56,447 bases of DNA from Flavobacteriaceae bacterium F08102. GTDB lineage: Bacteria > Bacteroidota > Bacteroidia > Flavobacteriales > Flavobacteriaceae. Positions 26,319 through 35,538 of this stretch are shown here, in pieces (positions within the stretch are counted from its first letter, which is position 1; every line of letters begins with the position of its first letter). Both the position numbers and the translations under genes were made by a program. The DNA lies in the NCBI GenBank assembly GCA_023015935.1, contig JALKAY010000010.1:1-56447 (forward strand). Reading direction: 5' to 3'. Under the pieces are notes generated by a model, which was not told the origin of the DNA, made no database searches, and saw only the letters and a list, made by a program, of their open reading frames with translations.

Positions 26319-27141
26319 TGTTTGTTATTTTTGCTATTAATTCGTTCGTACTTTGTAATTCTTTCAACAACTTATCCTTCATATCGGTTAGTTCTTTCAA
26401 TTTTTCCGATTCAGGAAACGTATCCTTAAATTTTTCAAAAACTGTTATTGCAAATTTTAAGCGATCGACTTTCTTACTAAGTATACTATTCATCCCCAGC
26501 TCATAGGCTGATAAAAACTTGTAATAGATAGCATCCTCTTTAAGAGAAGTACCAAAATAATCTTCTAAAAAATTATCAAATGCTGCAATTGCCGCTTTAT
26601 AATATTCTGTATGATAATACTGCTTGGCAATATTAAAATATTTTAATTCTATACGACGATTAAGCTCTTCAAAATATTTATTCGCTTCTGGAATTCTTTC
26701 AGACTCGGGATACTTATCAATAAAGCGTTGCAATGCAATCATTGCTTGTTCGGTATATGCTTGATCTAAACTCGATTTTGGTGCTAAGTGATAAAAACTC
26801 AATGCAGCCATATAGGTAGCATCTTCTATTTTTGTACTCTTTGGAAAATTTCCGATAAATCTATTAAAGTGATACTGAGCAGATTCGTATTGTTTTGTAT
26901 GAAACAAACAATCGGAATACATATATTGTATCCGTTCTAACTGTGGTTTTCCTGCATACTGGGGAACCACTTTTTCAAATAAATTAGCCGCTCTTCTATA
27001 ATCACCAGCATCATAATAATCGGACGCCATTTTATATTGTTTATCTACCGGTCCTTTATTCAAGACTTTCTGATATTCACTACAAGCCGAAAACAAGATA
27101 GTTACAAATAATACGGCGCTATATCTTTTCAATAAATGCAT
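26308..27141 (-). CDS. bamD: Outer-membrane assembly lipoprotein BamD
   Basis: A 277-aa outer-membrane lipoprotein with lipobox LFSAC (Cys20), followed by tandem TPR motifs (for example YKMASDYYDAGDYRRAANLFEKV and YSDCLFHTKQYESAQYHF). BamD works with BamA to insert beta-barrel proteins into the outer membrane. Length and repeat layout are typical. The -7 promoter box ends only 4 nt before the ATG, so the mRNA is likely leaderless or nearly so. It is the first gene of the bamD-rpoZ-coaBC-DUF4835 operon. Confidence 0.93.
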   Translation of the reverse strand: MHLLKRYSAVLFVTILFSACSEYQKVLNKGPVDKQYKMASDYYDAGDYRRAANLFEKVVPQYAGKPQLERIQYMYSDCLFHTKQYESAQYHFNRFIGNFPKSTKIEDATYMAALSFYHLAPKSSLDQAYTEQAMIALQRFIDKYPESERIPEANKYFEELNRRIELKYFNIAKQYYHTEYYKAAIAAFDNFLEDYFGTSLKEDAIYYKFLSAYELGMNSILSKKVDRLKFAITVFEKFKDTFPESEKLKELTDMKDKLLKELQSTNELIAKITNNGL

Positions 27142-27145
27142 TTTG

Positions 27146-27153
27146 CAAAAGTA
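27146..27153 (-). promoter_or_regulatory. bamD promoter -7 element abutting the start codon
   Basis: On the minus strand TACTTTTG fits TAnnTTTG and is separated from the bamD ATG by only 4 nt. Transcription would start at or next to the initiation codon. Confidence 0.55.
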
Positions 27154-27299
27154 CTTATTTAAAATGGATTAATAAAAACATTTTTTATACAGACCGTCAA
27201 AGGTAAATTGCTTTTAAAAATGACTCTCTAAAAATATATTAAATGTTTGTTAAACTGTTTTCAGTTTACTCAATTATCGAGTAAGCAAGATATCCTTGC

Positions 27300-27818
27300 T
27301 TATTTAGTCATTTCAGTAGCAGAAGAAGCTACTGTCAATTGTTTCACGTCATTATCAAAAAGATACAGTCCTCCTTTATCATCGCCAATCAAGTTAATTT
27401 TATCTAAAATTGTTCTTGCCAAAGCCTCTTCTTCTATTTGTTCTGACACATACCATTGCAAAAAGTTATGTGTAGCATAATCTTTACTTTCTAGACTAAT
27501 ATGTACCAATTCGTTGATAGATTCTGAAACACTCACCTCGTGATCAAATAAGGTCTGAAACATTTCTTTAAATGATCCAAACGAAAGTGGCGGAGCTTGT
27601 AAGGAGCCTATTTTGGCATGTCCTCCCCGTTCATTTATATATTTCACCAACTTCAACATATGCATCCGCTCTTCATCTGAATGCGCATACATAAAAGCAG
27701 CCACTCCTTCAAAGCCTTGTGTTTCTGCCCAAGAGGCCATTGACAAATAAACCTGTGAAGATTCCGCTTCTACGGTGATTTGCGCATTAAGCGCCTTTTC
27801 CATTTTTGAACTTAGCAT
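27300..27818 (-). CDS. Ferritin
   Basis: A 172-aa non-haem ferritin that oxidises and stores iron in the cytoplasm. Ferroxidase-centre residues are present: Glu17 (in ITVEAESSQVY), Glu50 and His53 in SDEERMHML, plus later Glu residues in SEQIEEEALA. It starts 6 bp after the dapA stop, so it probably belongs to the same transcript, although an internal promoter cannot be excluded. Length is that of bacterial FtnA. Confidence 0.93.
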   Translation of the reverse strand: MLSSKMEKALNAQITVEAESSQVYLSMASWAETQGFEGVAAFMYAHSDEERMHMLKLVKYINERGGHAKIGSLQAPPLSFGSFKEMFQTLFDHEVSVSESINELVHISLESKDYATHNFLQWYVSEQIEEEALARTILDKINLIGDDKGGLYLFDNDVKQLTVASSATEMTK

Positions 27819-27824
27819 AATATC

Positions 27825-28703
27825 CTATTTATAGTGGGATACAAAAGTACGGATTTTTTCTTGTAAAACAGGGGTGGCACCGACTAAAGGCAGTCTCACA
27901 TAGGGATTACAAATCCCCAAACAAGACAATAGAAATTTAATTCCTGCGGGATTTCCTTCTTCAAAAATATAATCAATGCTATTCATCAAATCGTAGTGTA
28001 AGGCAGATGCCTGCTTAGTTTCTCCCATTAAGGCCAATTTAATCATCGCTGAAAAATTCTTCGGCAAACCTTGTCCAATCACTGAGATTACCCCGGCTCC
28101 CCCACAAAGCGTCATTGGTAAAGCGATCATATCATCTCCAGAAATCACTAAAAAATCCTTCGGAGAATTCTGGATTAGACGCATTGCTTGTTCTATACTA
28201 CCGGCCGCTTCTTTTACACCAATAATAGTTGAAAAATCAGACGCTAGACGCAAGACGGTTTCTGGCAACATATTTACAGCGGTACGACCCGGCACATTAT
28301 AAAGAATTATGGGGATGGGACTCACCTCTGCAATGGCTTTAAAATGTTGGTAAATTCCTTCTTGTGTAGGCTTATTATAGTACGGAGATACAGATAAGAT
28401 AGCATCGAAATGACGCAAATCGGTATCCTTTATTTCCTGTATAACCGCTGCGGTATTATTCCCTCCAATACCGAGAATTAATGGCAACCTTCCTTTGTTT
28501 ACAGATATAATTTTAGACCTAATTAACGCTTTTTCCTCAAAGGTAAGTGTAGCAGGTTCACCTGTAGTTCCTTGAACAACCAAATAATCTACACCATTGT
28601 TAATTTGAAAATTCACCAAACGCTCTAAGCCCTGGTAATCAACAGATAAATCCTCTTTAAACGGCGTAACTAAAGCTACCCCAGTTCCGACAAATGCACT
28701 CAT
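27825..28703 (-). CDS. dapA: 4-Hydroxy-tetrahydrodipicolinate synthase
   Basis: A 292-aa TIM-barrel lyase that condenses pyruvate with aspartate semialdehyde at the entry to the lysine/diaminopimelate pathway. Thr46-Thr47 in [10 protein letters not shown], Tyr135 in YNVPGR and the Schiff-base Lys164 in GVKEAAG are all present. The ATG overlaps the stop of the upstream DUF6913 gene by 4 bp. Its product feeds peptidoglycan synthesis. Confidence 0.96.
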   Translation of the reverse strand: MSAFVGTGVALVTPFKEDLSVDYQGLERLVNFQINNGVDYLVVQGTTGEPATLTFEEKALIRSKIISVNKGRLPLILGIGGNNTAAVIQEIKDTDLRHFDAILSVSPYYNKPTQEGIYQHFKAIAEVSPIPIILYNVPGRTAVNMLPETVLRLASDFSTIIGVKEAAGSIEQAMRLIQNSPKDFLVISGDDMIALPMTLCGGAGVISVIGQGLPKNFSAMIKLALMGETKQASALHYDLMNSIDYIFEEGNPAGIKFLLSCLGICNPYVRLPLVGATPVLQEKIRTFVSHYK

Positions 28704-29230
28704 TCAATCAATTTTAAAATTTTAAGATATTTACACAATTCTTCATTAAAAATATCTATCTTATTTCCATCTACTGCAACCATGAAATCGTATATTTTTT
28801 GGAGGTCTGAATCGGCAAAACCAATTTTAAATTTCGCTCTTGATTTTAAGGCAACGAGGTTGGTATACATACTTTTTTCATTGCAATAATTAATCAAAAT
28901 ATCAAAGCGATGTTCAATGAAATCTGTAACATTCGGCACTTTAATTTTACCATACATTCCAAAATCTTTCTCCGTGAATGTATTAAAATGTTGTTTCACA
29001 TAATCATCTTTGAGGTTTTCAAAAATCAAAATATCAATGCGATTATTTGGCATATCAAATATTTGACTTAAGCTCCGCGAAATATCATAACTACCGAACA
29101 AACGCGAATCTGCCAAAACACCAACGCGTAAGATTGCCCGAGGCATTTCTCTATTTTTACCGTCTACCTTTTTTAACAGTTTTTCATAATAATGCGCGGT
29201 AGTCTTCCTCCTTAATCCGGATAAATTCAT
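28700..29230 (-). CDS. DUF6913-like protein
   Basis: A 176-aa cytoplasmic protein resembling flavobacterial DUF6913 proteins, which are commonly found next to dapA. It contains [19 protein letters not shown] and a segment [29 protein letters not shown]-like in its second half (shown in part). No catalytic motif was recognised. It is the first gene of the DUF6913-dapA-ferritin unit and overlaps dapA by 4 bp. Confidence 0.7.
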   Translation of the reverse strand: MNLSGLRRKTTAHYYEKLLKKVDGKNREMPRAILRVGVLADSRLFGSYDISRSLSQIFDMPNNRIDILIFENLKDDYVKQHFNTFTEKDFGMYGKIKVPNVTDFIEHRFDILINYCNEKSMYTNLVALKSRAKFKIGFADSDLQKIYDFMVAVDGNKIDIFNEELCKYLKILKLIE

Positions 29231-29286
29231 GATTCGTGGGTAAAATTAATCAATATGAAATGTTTACAAGCGATTAAACAAAATTT

Positions 29287-29350
29287 AAACGAATTTCGTT
29301 TTTAGGTATAAAATTAAACATATCCTTTCGTATATGTAAGATATGTTTAA
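29287..29350. repeat. Two inverted repeats between prfA and the DUF6913-dapA unit
   Basis: AAACGAATTTCGTTT (29287-29301) is palindromic around one central base. TTAAACATATC (29314-29324) and GATATGTTTAA (29340-29350) form a perfect 11-bp inverted repeat with a 15-nt spacer. They could be a prfA terminator or operators of the downstream unit; the T-run is weak. Confidence 0.45.
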
Positions 29351-29371
29351 TCTAACAGGCCAGACAATTCC

Positions 29372-30448
29372 TTATAAGACTTCTCCTGACTCCTTTAGTT
29401 TCTCTGCATTCTCAGCCAGCTTAAGCTCTTCTATAATTTTGTGAATATCACCGTTGATAATATTGTTTAGATCGTATAACGTCAACCCTATTCTGTGTTC
29501 AGTTACTCTACCTTGGGGGTAGTTATACGTCCGAATCTTTGCCGATCTATCACCGCTAGAAACCATACTTTTCCTCCTTGCTGAATCTTCCGCTTGTTTT
29601 TTGGCTAATTCAGATTCATACAATCTTGATCGAAGTACTTTTATCGCCTTCTCAAGGTTTTTATGTTGTGATTTTTGATCTTGACACTTGGCTTCCAAGC
29701 CCGTTGGAATATGTTTTAATTGGATGGCCGAATACGTTGTATTAACACTTTGCCCGCCAGGACCTGTTGACGTTGTTCTAATAATTTTAACATCTTTCAT
29801 ATCAAGTTCTATATCAAACTCTTCTGCTTCTGGTAATACCATAACAGTCGCTGCAGAAGTATGAACTCTTCCTTGAGTTTCTGTCTGTGGAACGCGTTGT
29901 ACTCGATGTACCCCCGCTTCAAATTTCATATCCCCATATACATCCTCTCCAGTAATGCTAAAGATAATTTCTTTAAATCCACCAGAAGTCCCTTCACTCA
30001 CATCTACTACTTCTGTTTTCCAGCCTTTATCCGCACAGAATTTAGTATACATACGATACAAATCTCCGGCAAAAATACTCGCTTCATCACCTCCCGTTCC
30101 CGCTCTAATTTCAACCATAACATCCTTTGCATCTTCTGGATCCTTAGGAATAAGCATAAATTTAATCTCCTCTTCCAACGTTGGCAGCAATTCATTAGCT
30201 TCTTCAAGTTGCATTTGAGCCATTTCTACCATTTCTGCGTCCGAGCCATCATTAATGATCTCATTAGCTTCTTCGATATTCTGTATAACTTCTTGGTACT
30301 TCGCTCCTTTTTCGACAATGGCTTTTAAATCTTTATACTCTTTATTGAGTTTAACGTAGCGCTTTTGATCAGTGATAATATCAGGCTGAATAATCAAATC
30401 TGACACCTCATCAAAACGTTGTTTTACTATTCGCAATCTTTCTAACAT
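29372..30448 (-). CDS. prfA: Peptide chain release factor 1
   Basis: A 358-aa class I release factor that reads UAA and UAG. The GGQ motif (231-233, in [10 protein letters not shown]) hydrolyses peptidyl-tRNA. The codon-recognition tripeptide position reads PQT (187-189) in [14 protein letters not shown], where PxT is expected. The ATG at 30448 is preferred over a TTG two codons upstream. It is a monocistronic unit on the minus strand, separated from DUF6913 by 141 bp with inverted repeats. Confidence 0.95.
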   Translation of the reverse strand: MLERLRIVKQRFDEVSDLIIQPDIITDQKRYVKLNKEYKDLKAIVEKGAKYQEVIQNIEEANEIINDGSDAEMVEMAQMQLEEANELLPTLEEEIKFMLIPKDPEDAKDVMVEIRAGTGGDEASIFAGDLYRMYTKFCADKGWKTEVVDVSEGTSGGFKEIIFSITGEDVYGDMKFEAGVHRVQRVPQTETQGRVHTSAATVMVLPEAEEFDIELDMKDVKIIRTTSTGPGGQSVNTTYSAIQLKHIPTGLEAKCQDQKSQHKNLEKAIKVLRSRLYESELAKKQAEDSARRKSMVSSGDRSAKIRTYNYPQGRVTEHRIGLTLYDLNNIINGDIHKIIEELKLAENAEKLKESGEVL

Positions 30449-30670
30449 CCTCAAAATTTTATTAATGCAAAGTAAAGAAATATTTTGAACTCAAATGTAA
30501 TTTGTGGTTTGTAGTTTTATGTTAATTAACATTCTATCGATCATTAATTGTTTCCTACTTCGACGTACAGTCTATTTTTCCCATAAACTTCTATACTTAT
30601 TTAACATTTTATAGATGATTAGATTCTTTACTTCCCTCCTCAAATAGGCAATTTACTCCCTAAAATTACG

Positions 30671-30678
30671 TATATTTG
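30671..30678 (+). promoter_or_regulatory. Promoter -7 element for the cytochrome c lipoprotein
   Basis: TATATTTG fits TAnnTTTG and lies 23 bp before the ATG at 30702. Confidence 0.55.
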
Positions 30679-30701
30679 AACCTGTCAAATTATTGAGAAT
30701 T

Positions 30702-31097
30702 ATGAAAAAAATCGCCTTGCTTTTTCTTTGTTTTGTATGCATTCAATGTGGGAATAAAAAAGCGAAAGAACACCCCCCCCTTTCAACAAAAGAAAGCACT
30801 ACGTCAACAACAGACAAACAACTTGATGGAGAAGCTCTTTTTACATCAAAAACCTGTGTAACGTGCCACGCCATAGATAAAAAAATTATCGGTCCTTCGG
30901 TTAAGGATATGGTAGCTATTTACGCTGAGAAAAAAGGCGATTTCGTACAGTTCTTAAAGGGAAAGGCAGATCCCATTGTAGATACTACCCCCAGCCAAGT
31001 TGCTATTATGAAAGCAAACCTTACAGGAATTCTTAAAGATGCAACAGATGCCGAACTCGAAGCCCTTGCTTCATATATGCAAAAAGTAGGAAAGTGA
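30702..31097 (+). CDS. c-type cytochrome lipoprotein
   Basis: A 131-aa single-haem cytochrome c. The lipobox ends at Cys16 (FVCIQC), so it is probably anchored at a periplasm-facing membrane. Haem attachment motif CVTCH is at 52-56; a later Met in SQVAIMKAN is the likely axial ligand. It is probably an electron carrier, partner unknown. ATG 30702 is chosen over an in-frame TTG three codons earlier because the promoter spacing and signal peptide fit. It is monocistronic. Confidence 0.88.
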   Translation: MKKIALLFLCFVCIQCGNKKAKEHPPLSTKESTTSTTDKQLDGEALFTSKTCVTCHAIDKKIIGPSVKDMVAIYAEKKGDFVQFLKGKADPIVDTTPSQVAIMKANLTGILKDATDAELEALASYMQKVGK

Positions 31098-31231
31098 TTT
31101 TAGGCAAAGGGATTAATCTCAAAGATAATCTGTAATTTTTATTTCCCATCCTGCTTTTCAAACAAGCTTCAGAATTCTTTATCAATTAAATTAAGTCCCT
31201 TAGTTTTAGCTCTATTCGCAATCTACAGGAC

Positions 31232-33076
31232 TTATTCGGACAAGTTCTTCAACAACAATCGATAATTGTTCAAAATCTTGGAACGACTTACAAAACCAAG
31301 AAATTGACGATCTTCTCCTAATAAAGGTAACTGCCAAACATCAGCTTCATCAAACATCTTGGTCACCTCCATCACTGAATGTTTTTGATAAACTTTAAAG
31401 GCTGGACTAATTGCCAGTTTGCTAATAGTGGTTTCAGAAGGCTTTTTAACCCCTAATAAATACGGTCTCAATTGTTCTCGATTTACAATACCCCAAAATC
31501 GATTTTCATCATCAACTACAGCCAAGGCATTCTGATCACTATTTCTAAATTTAACCATTACCTCCTCCATACTTTCTGAAGTACAAATAACCACGGAAGA
31601 AGGATTAATACAATCTTCTAAATTTATTTGTGAGAGAATATTCTGATCCTGTCGTGTAGTAAATATTTTCCCTTCATTCGCCAATTTTTGATATACTGGA
31701 TTTATAGGCGAATAAAAGCGATTAATGGCATACGCAATAACAGACACGATCATAAGTGGAATAAACAAATCATAACCACCACTGGTTTCAGCAATTAAAA
31801 AAATGGCCGTTAAGGGCGCATACATTCCACCCGACATAACGCCAGCCATACCGACCAACATCAAATTGGTAATAGGCACCTCTTCTATACCGAGTAAATT
31901 AAGTGTATATCCAAATAAAAACCCCAACATTCCACCAGCAATCAACGTTGGAGCAAAATTTCCTCCATTTCCGCCAGCACTCAACGTAATGGCCGTTGCA
32001 AAGGCTTTAAATAAAATTGCACATACCAAAAATAAGATTATCAAAAAGGGAGAGACATCAAAATATCTAAACAAACTTTGATGAATCAATTGATCTATAT
32101 TTCCTTGATGCAGGCTCATAATATTGTGATATCCTTCACCAAAAAGCGGAGGAAAGGCCACACACAATATGGATAATACAAGCCCCCCTATGAGCGCTCT
32201 ACGTATAATTTTAGTTTGAAATTTCTCAAAAAAGCGATGAACACGTTGCCCTACGACCAAAAAATACCTCGCATAAAACCCAGTAATCACCCCTAAACCA
32301 ATAAAATACAACAAATTGAGATGATTAAATGTGTCACGAGACGCCAAACTAAATAAGGCATCTTCATGTAAGATAATTTTTGATAATAAACTCCCACAAA
32401 TGGCCGCAATTACCAAGGGAATAAAGTCGGTAAACACCAAGCCTGTTAGTATTATTTCAAAGGCAAACATTACACCGGCAATAGGCGCATTAAAGGCCGC
32501 TGCAATTCCGGCAGCAGCTCCGGATGCCAAGAGCAAGGTTCGCTCTTTAAATCCCAAACGATAATTCGTGGCAAAATTTGATCCAATTGCCGAGCCGGTT
32601 ACAGCAATGGGTGTTTCTAGTCCAGCAGAACCTCCAAACCCGACAGTTACAGCACTTTGAATAATTTGGGAATACATTTTAGTAGGTTTAACTCTACTTT
32701 CACTTTGAGAAATATCTTTCAAGACAAAAGACATTTCCTTCTCTTCATCACCATTAAAAAGATACTTAATTATTAATGCAGTGAGTACAATCCCTAACAA
32801 TGGAAAAATAGCATAAACAAACATCCGTTCAGTAAAGGGAATTTCATTGACAAACGTTTGAATATAGTGCACGAGCGTTTTCAATAAAACACCGGCCAAT
32901 CCGGCAGTCAAACCAACCAAAACTCCTGATAAAACCAAAAATTGAGAGCGCTGTAAATGGCTTTTAGTCCAAAAGAGAAAAATTTCGAAAACATTAAATT
33001 TCCGAAACGGGTATTTCCTAAACGATCTTTTAAAGCGTAAAAAACTTATGTAAAGTTTTTTCAGGTTGAAGTTCAT
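31232..33076 (-). CDS. ClC-family chloride channel/antiporter with CBS pair
   Basis: A 614-aa ClC protein with about 10-12 membrane helices (about residues 45-460) and two C-terminal CBS domains (about 475-610). The gating-glutamate region reads GGSAGLETPI. A GNGGNFAPTL segment and a GMAGVMSGGMYAPLTA segment mark the later pore motifs. ClC proteins move chloride, some in exchange for protons; which type this is cannot be told from the sequence. It has its own promoter on the minus strand. Confidence 0.93.
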   Translation of the reverse strand: MNFNLKKLYISFLRFKRSFRKYPFRKFNVFEIFLFWTKSHLQRSQFLVLSGVLVGLTAGLAGVLLKTLVHYIQTFVNEIPFTERMFVYAIFPLLGIVLTALIIKYLFNGDEEKEMSFVLKDISQSESRVKPTKMYSQIIQSAVTVGFGGSAGLETPIAVTGSAIGSNFATNYRLGFKERTLLLASGAAAGIAAAFNAPIAGVMFAFEIILTGLVFTDFIPLVIAAICGSLLSKIILHEDALFSLASRDTFNHLNLLYFIGLGVITGFYARYFLVVGQRVHRFFEKFQTKIIRRALIGGLVLSILCVAFPPLFGEGYHNIMSLHQGNIDQLIHQSLFRYFDVSPFLIILFLVCAILFKAFATAITLSAGGNGGNFAPTLIAGGMLGFLFGYTLNLLGIEEVPITNLMLVGMAGVMSGGMYAPLTAIFLIAETSGGYDLFIPLMIVSVIAYAINRFYSPINPVYQKLANEGKIFTTRQDQNILSQINLEDCINPSSVVICTSESMEEVMVKFRNSDQNALAVVDDENRFWGIVNREQLRPYLLGVKKPSETTISKLAISPAFKVYQKHSVMEVTKMFDEADVWQLPLLGEDRQFLGFVSRSKILNNYRLLLKNLSE

Positions 33077-33098
33077 CTTTATAGATTAAAGCGTCGTA

Positions 33099-33106
33099 CA
33101 AAATTA
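33099..33106 (-). promoter_or_regulatory. Promoter -7 element for the ClC gene
   Basis: On the minus strand TAATTTTG fits TAnnTTTG, 22 bp before the ATG at 33076. Confidence 0.45.
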
Positions 33107-33177
33107 GAAAAAAGCGGTGGGATATGTAATTAAAATTTAGGGTTTGTTGTGAATACAAAAACAGCACTTTTAACATG

Positions 33178-33225
33178 AAAAGAGGAAAAAGTTGAAGTTT
33201 ATCCCCTCAGGCTTTTTCCTCTTTT
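33178..33225 (-). terminator. Long stem-loop, probable terminator of the M1 peptidase gene
   Basis: Perfect 14-bp stem AAAAGAGGAAAAAG / CTTTTTCCTCTTTT with a 20-nt loop, lying 105 bp after the M1 peptidase stop and upstream of the ClC promoter. The 3' arm ends in four T on either strand, so it may work in both directions. The rest of 33077-33330 shows nothing else recognisable. Confidence 0.55.
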
Positions 33226-33330
33226 ATTTAAATATCAACGACCTTTGTATCTGATTCAATAAAATACATTCACTAGGCACATTGCACACTACTTTAGTAA
33301 GTAACGCATACGAAATTTATATAAATCATG

Positions 33331-35271
33331 TTATTTCGTTTCCATTCCTACTTCATAAACGTTATTTGCACTATTAATATCCGGGTAAATTTCATCTGGA
33401 TCAACCACAATTTTCACAATTTTCGCAGTTGTATTCACCTTATAATCAGCCTCATTACCACGCATCCAAATAGCCACAGGAACATGATATCGAACTGTTT
33501 TCCCCGTTTCATCGGTTACCTCTAGATTAACCGGCATAGGAACTTCTCCTTTATTTTCTAAGCGAATTAAAGCCCCATTTGCAGGATCTCCTTTTAGGTA
33601 ACTTACCTTCGTCACTGCCTGATCGATATTTCCCGTATCATAGAACCACGCTTTCCAAAACCAATCTAAGTCGTCTCCAGCAGCATTTTCCATGGCATTG
33701 AAAAAATCAATAGGACGCGGATGTTTATAGGCCCATTTTTTTATATAATTTTTAAATGCATAATCAAAGCGCTCTGGACCAAGTATCGATTCTCTTAACA
33801 TCAACAACCCTATAGCTGGTTTTCGATAAGCATTCATCCCTAGATTATACGTTTGTCCCACATCAGGAGGGGTATTAATAGGTTCTCTTTTCGGACTTGT
33901 CAACGCTGGCACAAAACTTCTCACATTGCTTAATTTGGCTGGATATTTTCCATACGCCAAACCACTATAATGATTGATAAACGTATTAAACCCTTCATCC
34001 ATCCATGGATGTAATCGTTCATTACTACCTACCACCATCGGGAACCAGTGATGTCCAAATTCGTGATCAGTAACCCCCCAGAGTCTTTCATTCTTTGATT
34101 TCCAACTACAAAAAACCAATCCAGGGTACTCCATACCCCCAACAATCCCAGCGACATTTGTTGCAACAGGATAGCTATATGGGAGCCATATAGAATTATT
34201 TTCTATACTGTTTTTAACATATTCGGTCGACTTATTCCAACCGTCATCCGTAGCACTTTCTTTAGTGTAAGCAGACAAGGCTAACGCTTTTTTATCATTT
34301 GGTAAGTTAATTTTTGCTCCATCAAGAATAAATGCTTTAGATGTTGCCCAAGCAGCATCTCTCGTTTGGTTAATTCTAAAATGCCACGTCAATTTTCCAC
34401 TTTGTACAGGCCGCGTTATTTTTGTATTGCCAACCTCACTTGCCTTAATAATATCTACCGTTTTATTACTTTCCTGTGCTTTTCTATAGCGTCTCACTAT
34501 CTTCGCTGGAAACACTTCATCAATATTCAATAGTTCGCCAGATCCTACAACAATATGATCATAAGGAACCGTAATTTTATAATCGATATCACCATACTCT
34601 AAGTAAAACTCACCCGATCCTAAATAGGGTTGGTTATTCCATCCACTCACATCATCATAGACTGCCATTCGCGGATACCACTGTGCAATTTCATACACCC
34701 AACCTTGTTCCTGTTTGATTCGTCCCATTCTATCTGCACCATATTCTGGAATCTTAAATTGGTAATCAATGGCAATTTTCAAGTTCCCTCCTTTTGGGTT
34801 TACCGCTTGATCTAATCGAATTTGCATGCGCGTATCGGTAATTATATAATTCGCTTTTTCCCCATTCACCAACACTGAATTAATTTGATACCCACCTGCT
34901 AAATCTCCGGTAAAACGACCACCTACTGCCGCAGAAATAGCGGTACCATCTGAATCGGCTTTAAACTTATTTTGATCTAATTGTAACCACACATATGCCA
35001 ATGAATCAGGGCTATGATTGGTGTAATCAATAACTACTTCACCTGAAATAGTATGATTTACCTCATCTAGGCTCACAGCAATTGTATAATCTGCTTCATT
35101 TTGCCAATAGTCTGCTGATGGTTCACCTGCTTGTGTTCTATAAGGTGTTACTACATTAGTAAGATTTAATGGACTAAAAAGGTCTAAATTCCGTTTAACT
35201 GGTTCTGTTTGGGCCGAAGCTAAATACCCCATAAGTAAGCAACTAATTACTCCCAATTTAATTTTCGTCAT
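33331..35271 (-). CDS. M1 family zinc metallopeptidase
   Basis: A 646-aa exported aminopeptidase-type enzyme with signal peptide (1-20, ending LASA). It has an intact M1 active site: GGMEYPG (378-384), HEFGH (403-407) and the third zinc ligand Glu426 in WMDEGFN. The N-terminal beta domain starts DYTIAVSLDEVNHTISG. It is probably periplasmic and trims peptides from the N-terminus. It contrasts with the M1-like protein at 7407-10214, which lacks these residues. It is monocistronic with its own promoter and a downstream stem-loop. Confidence 0.93.
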   Translation of the reverse strand: MTKIKLGVISCLLMGYLASAQTEPVKRNLDLFSPLNLTNVVTPYRTQAGEPSADYWQNEADYTIAVSLDEVNHTISGEVVIDYTNHSPDSLAYVWLQLDQNKFKADSDGTAISAAVGGRFTGDLAGGYQINSVLVNGEKANYIITDTRMQIRLDQAVNPKGGNLKIAIDYQFKIPEYGADRMGRIKQEQGWVYEIAQWYPRMAVYDDVSGWNNQPYLGSGEFYLEYGDIDYKITVPYDHIVVGSGELLNIDEVFPAKIVRRYRKAQESNKTVDIIKASEVGNTKITRPVQSGKLTWHFRINQTRDAAWATSKAFILDGAKINLPNDKKALALSAYTKESATDDGWNKSTEYVKNSIENNSIWLPYSYPVATNVAGIVGGMEYPGLVFCSWKSKNERLWGVTDHEFGHHWFPMVVGSNERLHPWMDEGFNTFINHYSGLAYGKYPAKLSNVRSFVPALTSPKREPINTPPDVGQTYNLGMNAYRKPAIGLLMLRESILGPERFDYAFKNYIKKWAYKHPRPIDFFNAMENAAGDDLDWFWKAWFYDTGNIDQAVTKVSYLKGDPANGALIRLENKGEVPMPVNLEVTDETGKTVRYHVPVAIWMRGNEADYKVNTTAKIVKIVVDPDEIYPDINSANNVYEVGMETK

Positions 35272-35297
35272 GTCATTATTATTTTTTTGAATTCCAA

Positions 35298-35305
35298 CAA
35301 AGATA
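35298..35305 (-). promoter_or_regulatory. Promoter -7 element for the M1 peptidase gene
   Basis: On the minus strand TATCTTTG fits TAnnTTTG, 26 bp before the ATG at 35271. Confidence 0.5.
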
Positions 35306-35525
35306 ATTTTTAATTAAAAATTAACCAGCCAATTAGCTTTTTAAATCCCTAAATTTATGTTAAAAATTAACACAATCAAGCCACTTAATTTTCTAATTAA
35401 TAAACTTTCACTAGGAAAGAACTCCAAGCACCTAGGTAAGCACATACCAAAAGAACCCAAAACACCCGAAGCTTTTATACGCTGTACATTTTTTACTTTC
35501 GAAGAGGTCGGTTTTAATTTTATTT

Positions 35526-35533
35526 TACCTTTG
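35526..35533 (+). promoter_or_regulatory. rlmD promoter -7 element abutting the start codon
   Basis: TACCTTTG fits TAnnTTTG and is separated from the rlmD ATG by only 5 nt, so the mRNA is likely leaderless. No downstream start is plausible, because the TRAM domain begins within the first 10 codons. Confidence 0.55.
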
Positions 35534-35538
35534 CGCAC

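Noticed and set aside
26294-26506. Plus-strand ORFs across the bamD/rpoZ junction
   Set aside because: They are shadows of strongly supported minus-strand genes.
27267-27301. Overlapping hairpins after ferritin (AAGCAAG/CTTGCTT and TTACTC/GAGTAA) as a terminator
   Set aside because: No T-run follows on the minus strand and the stem overlaps the stop codon.
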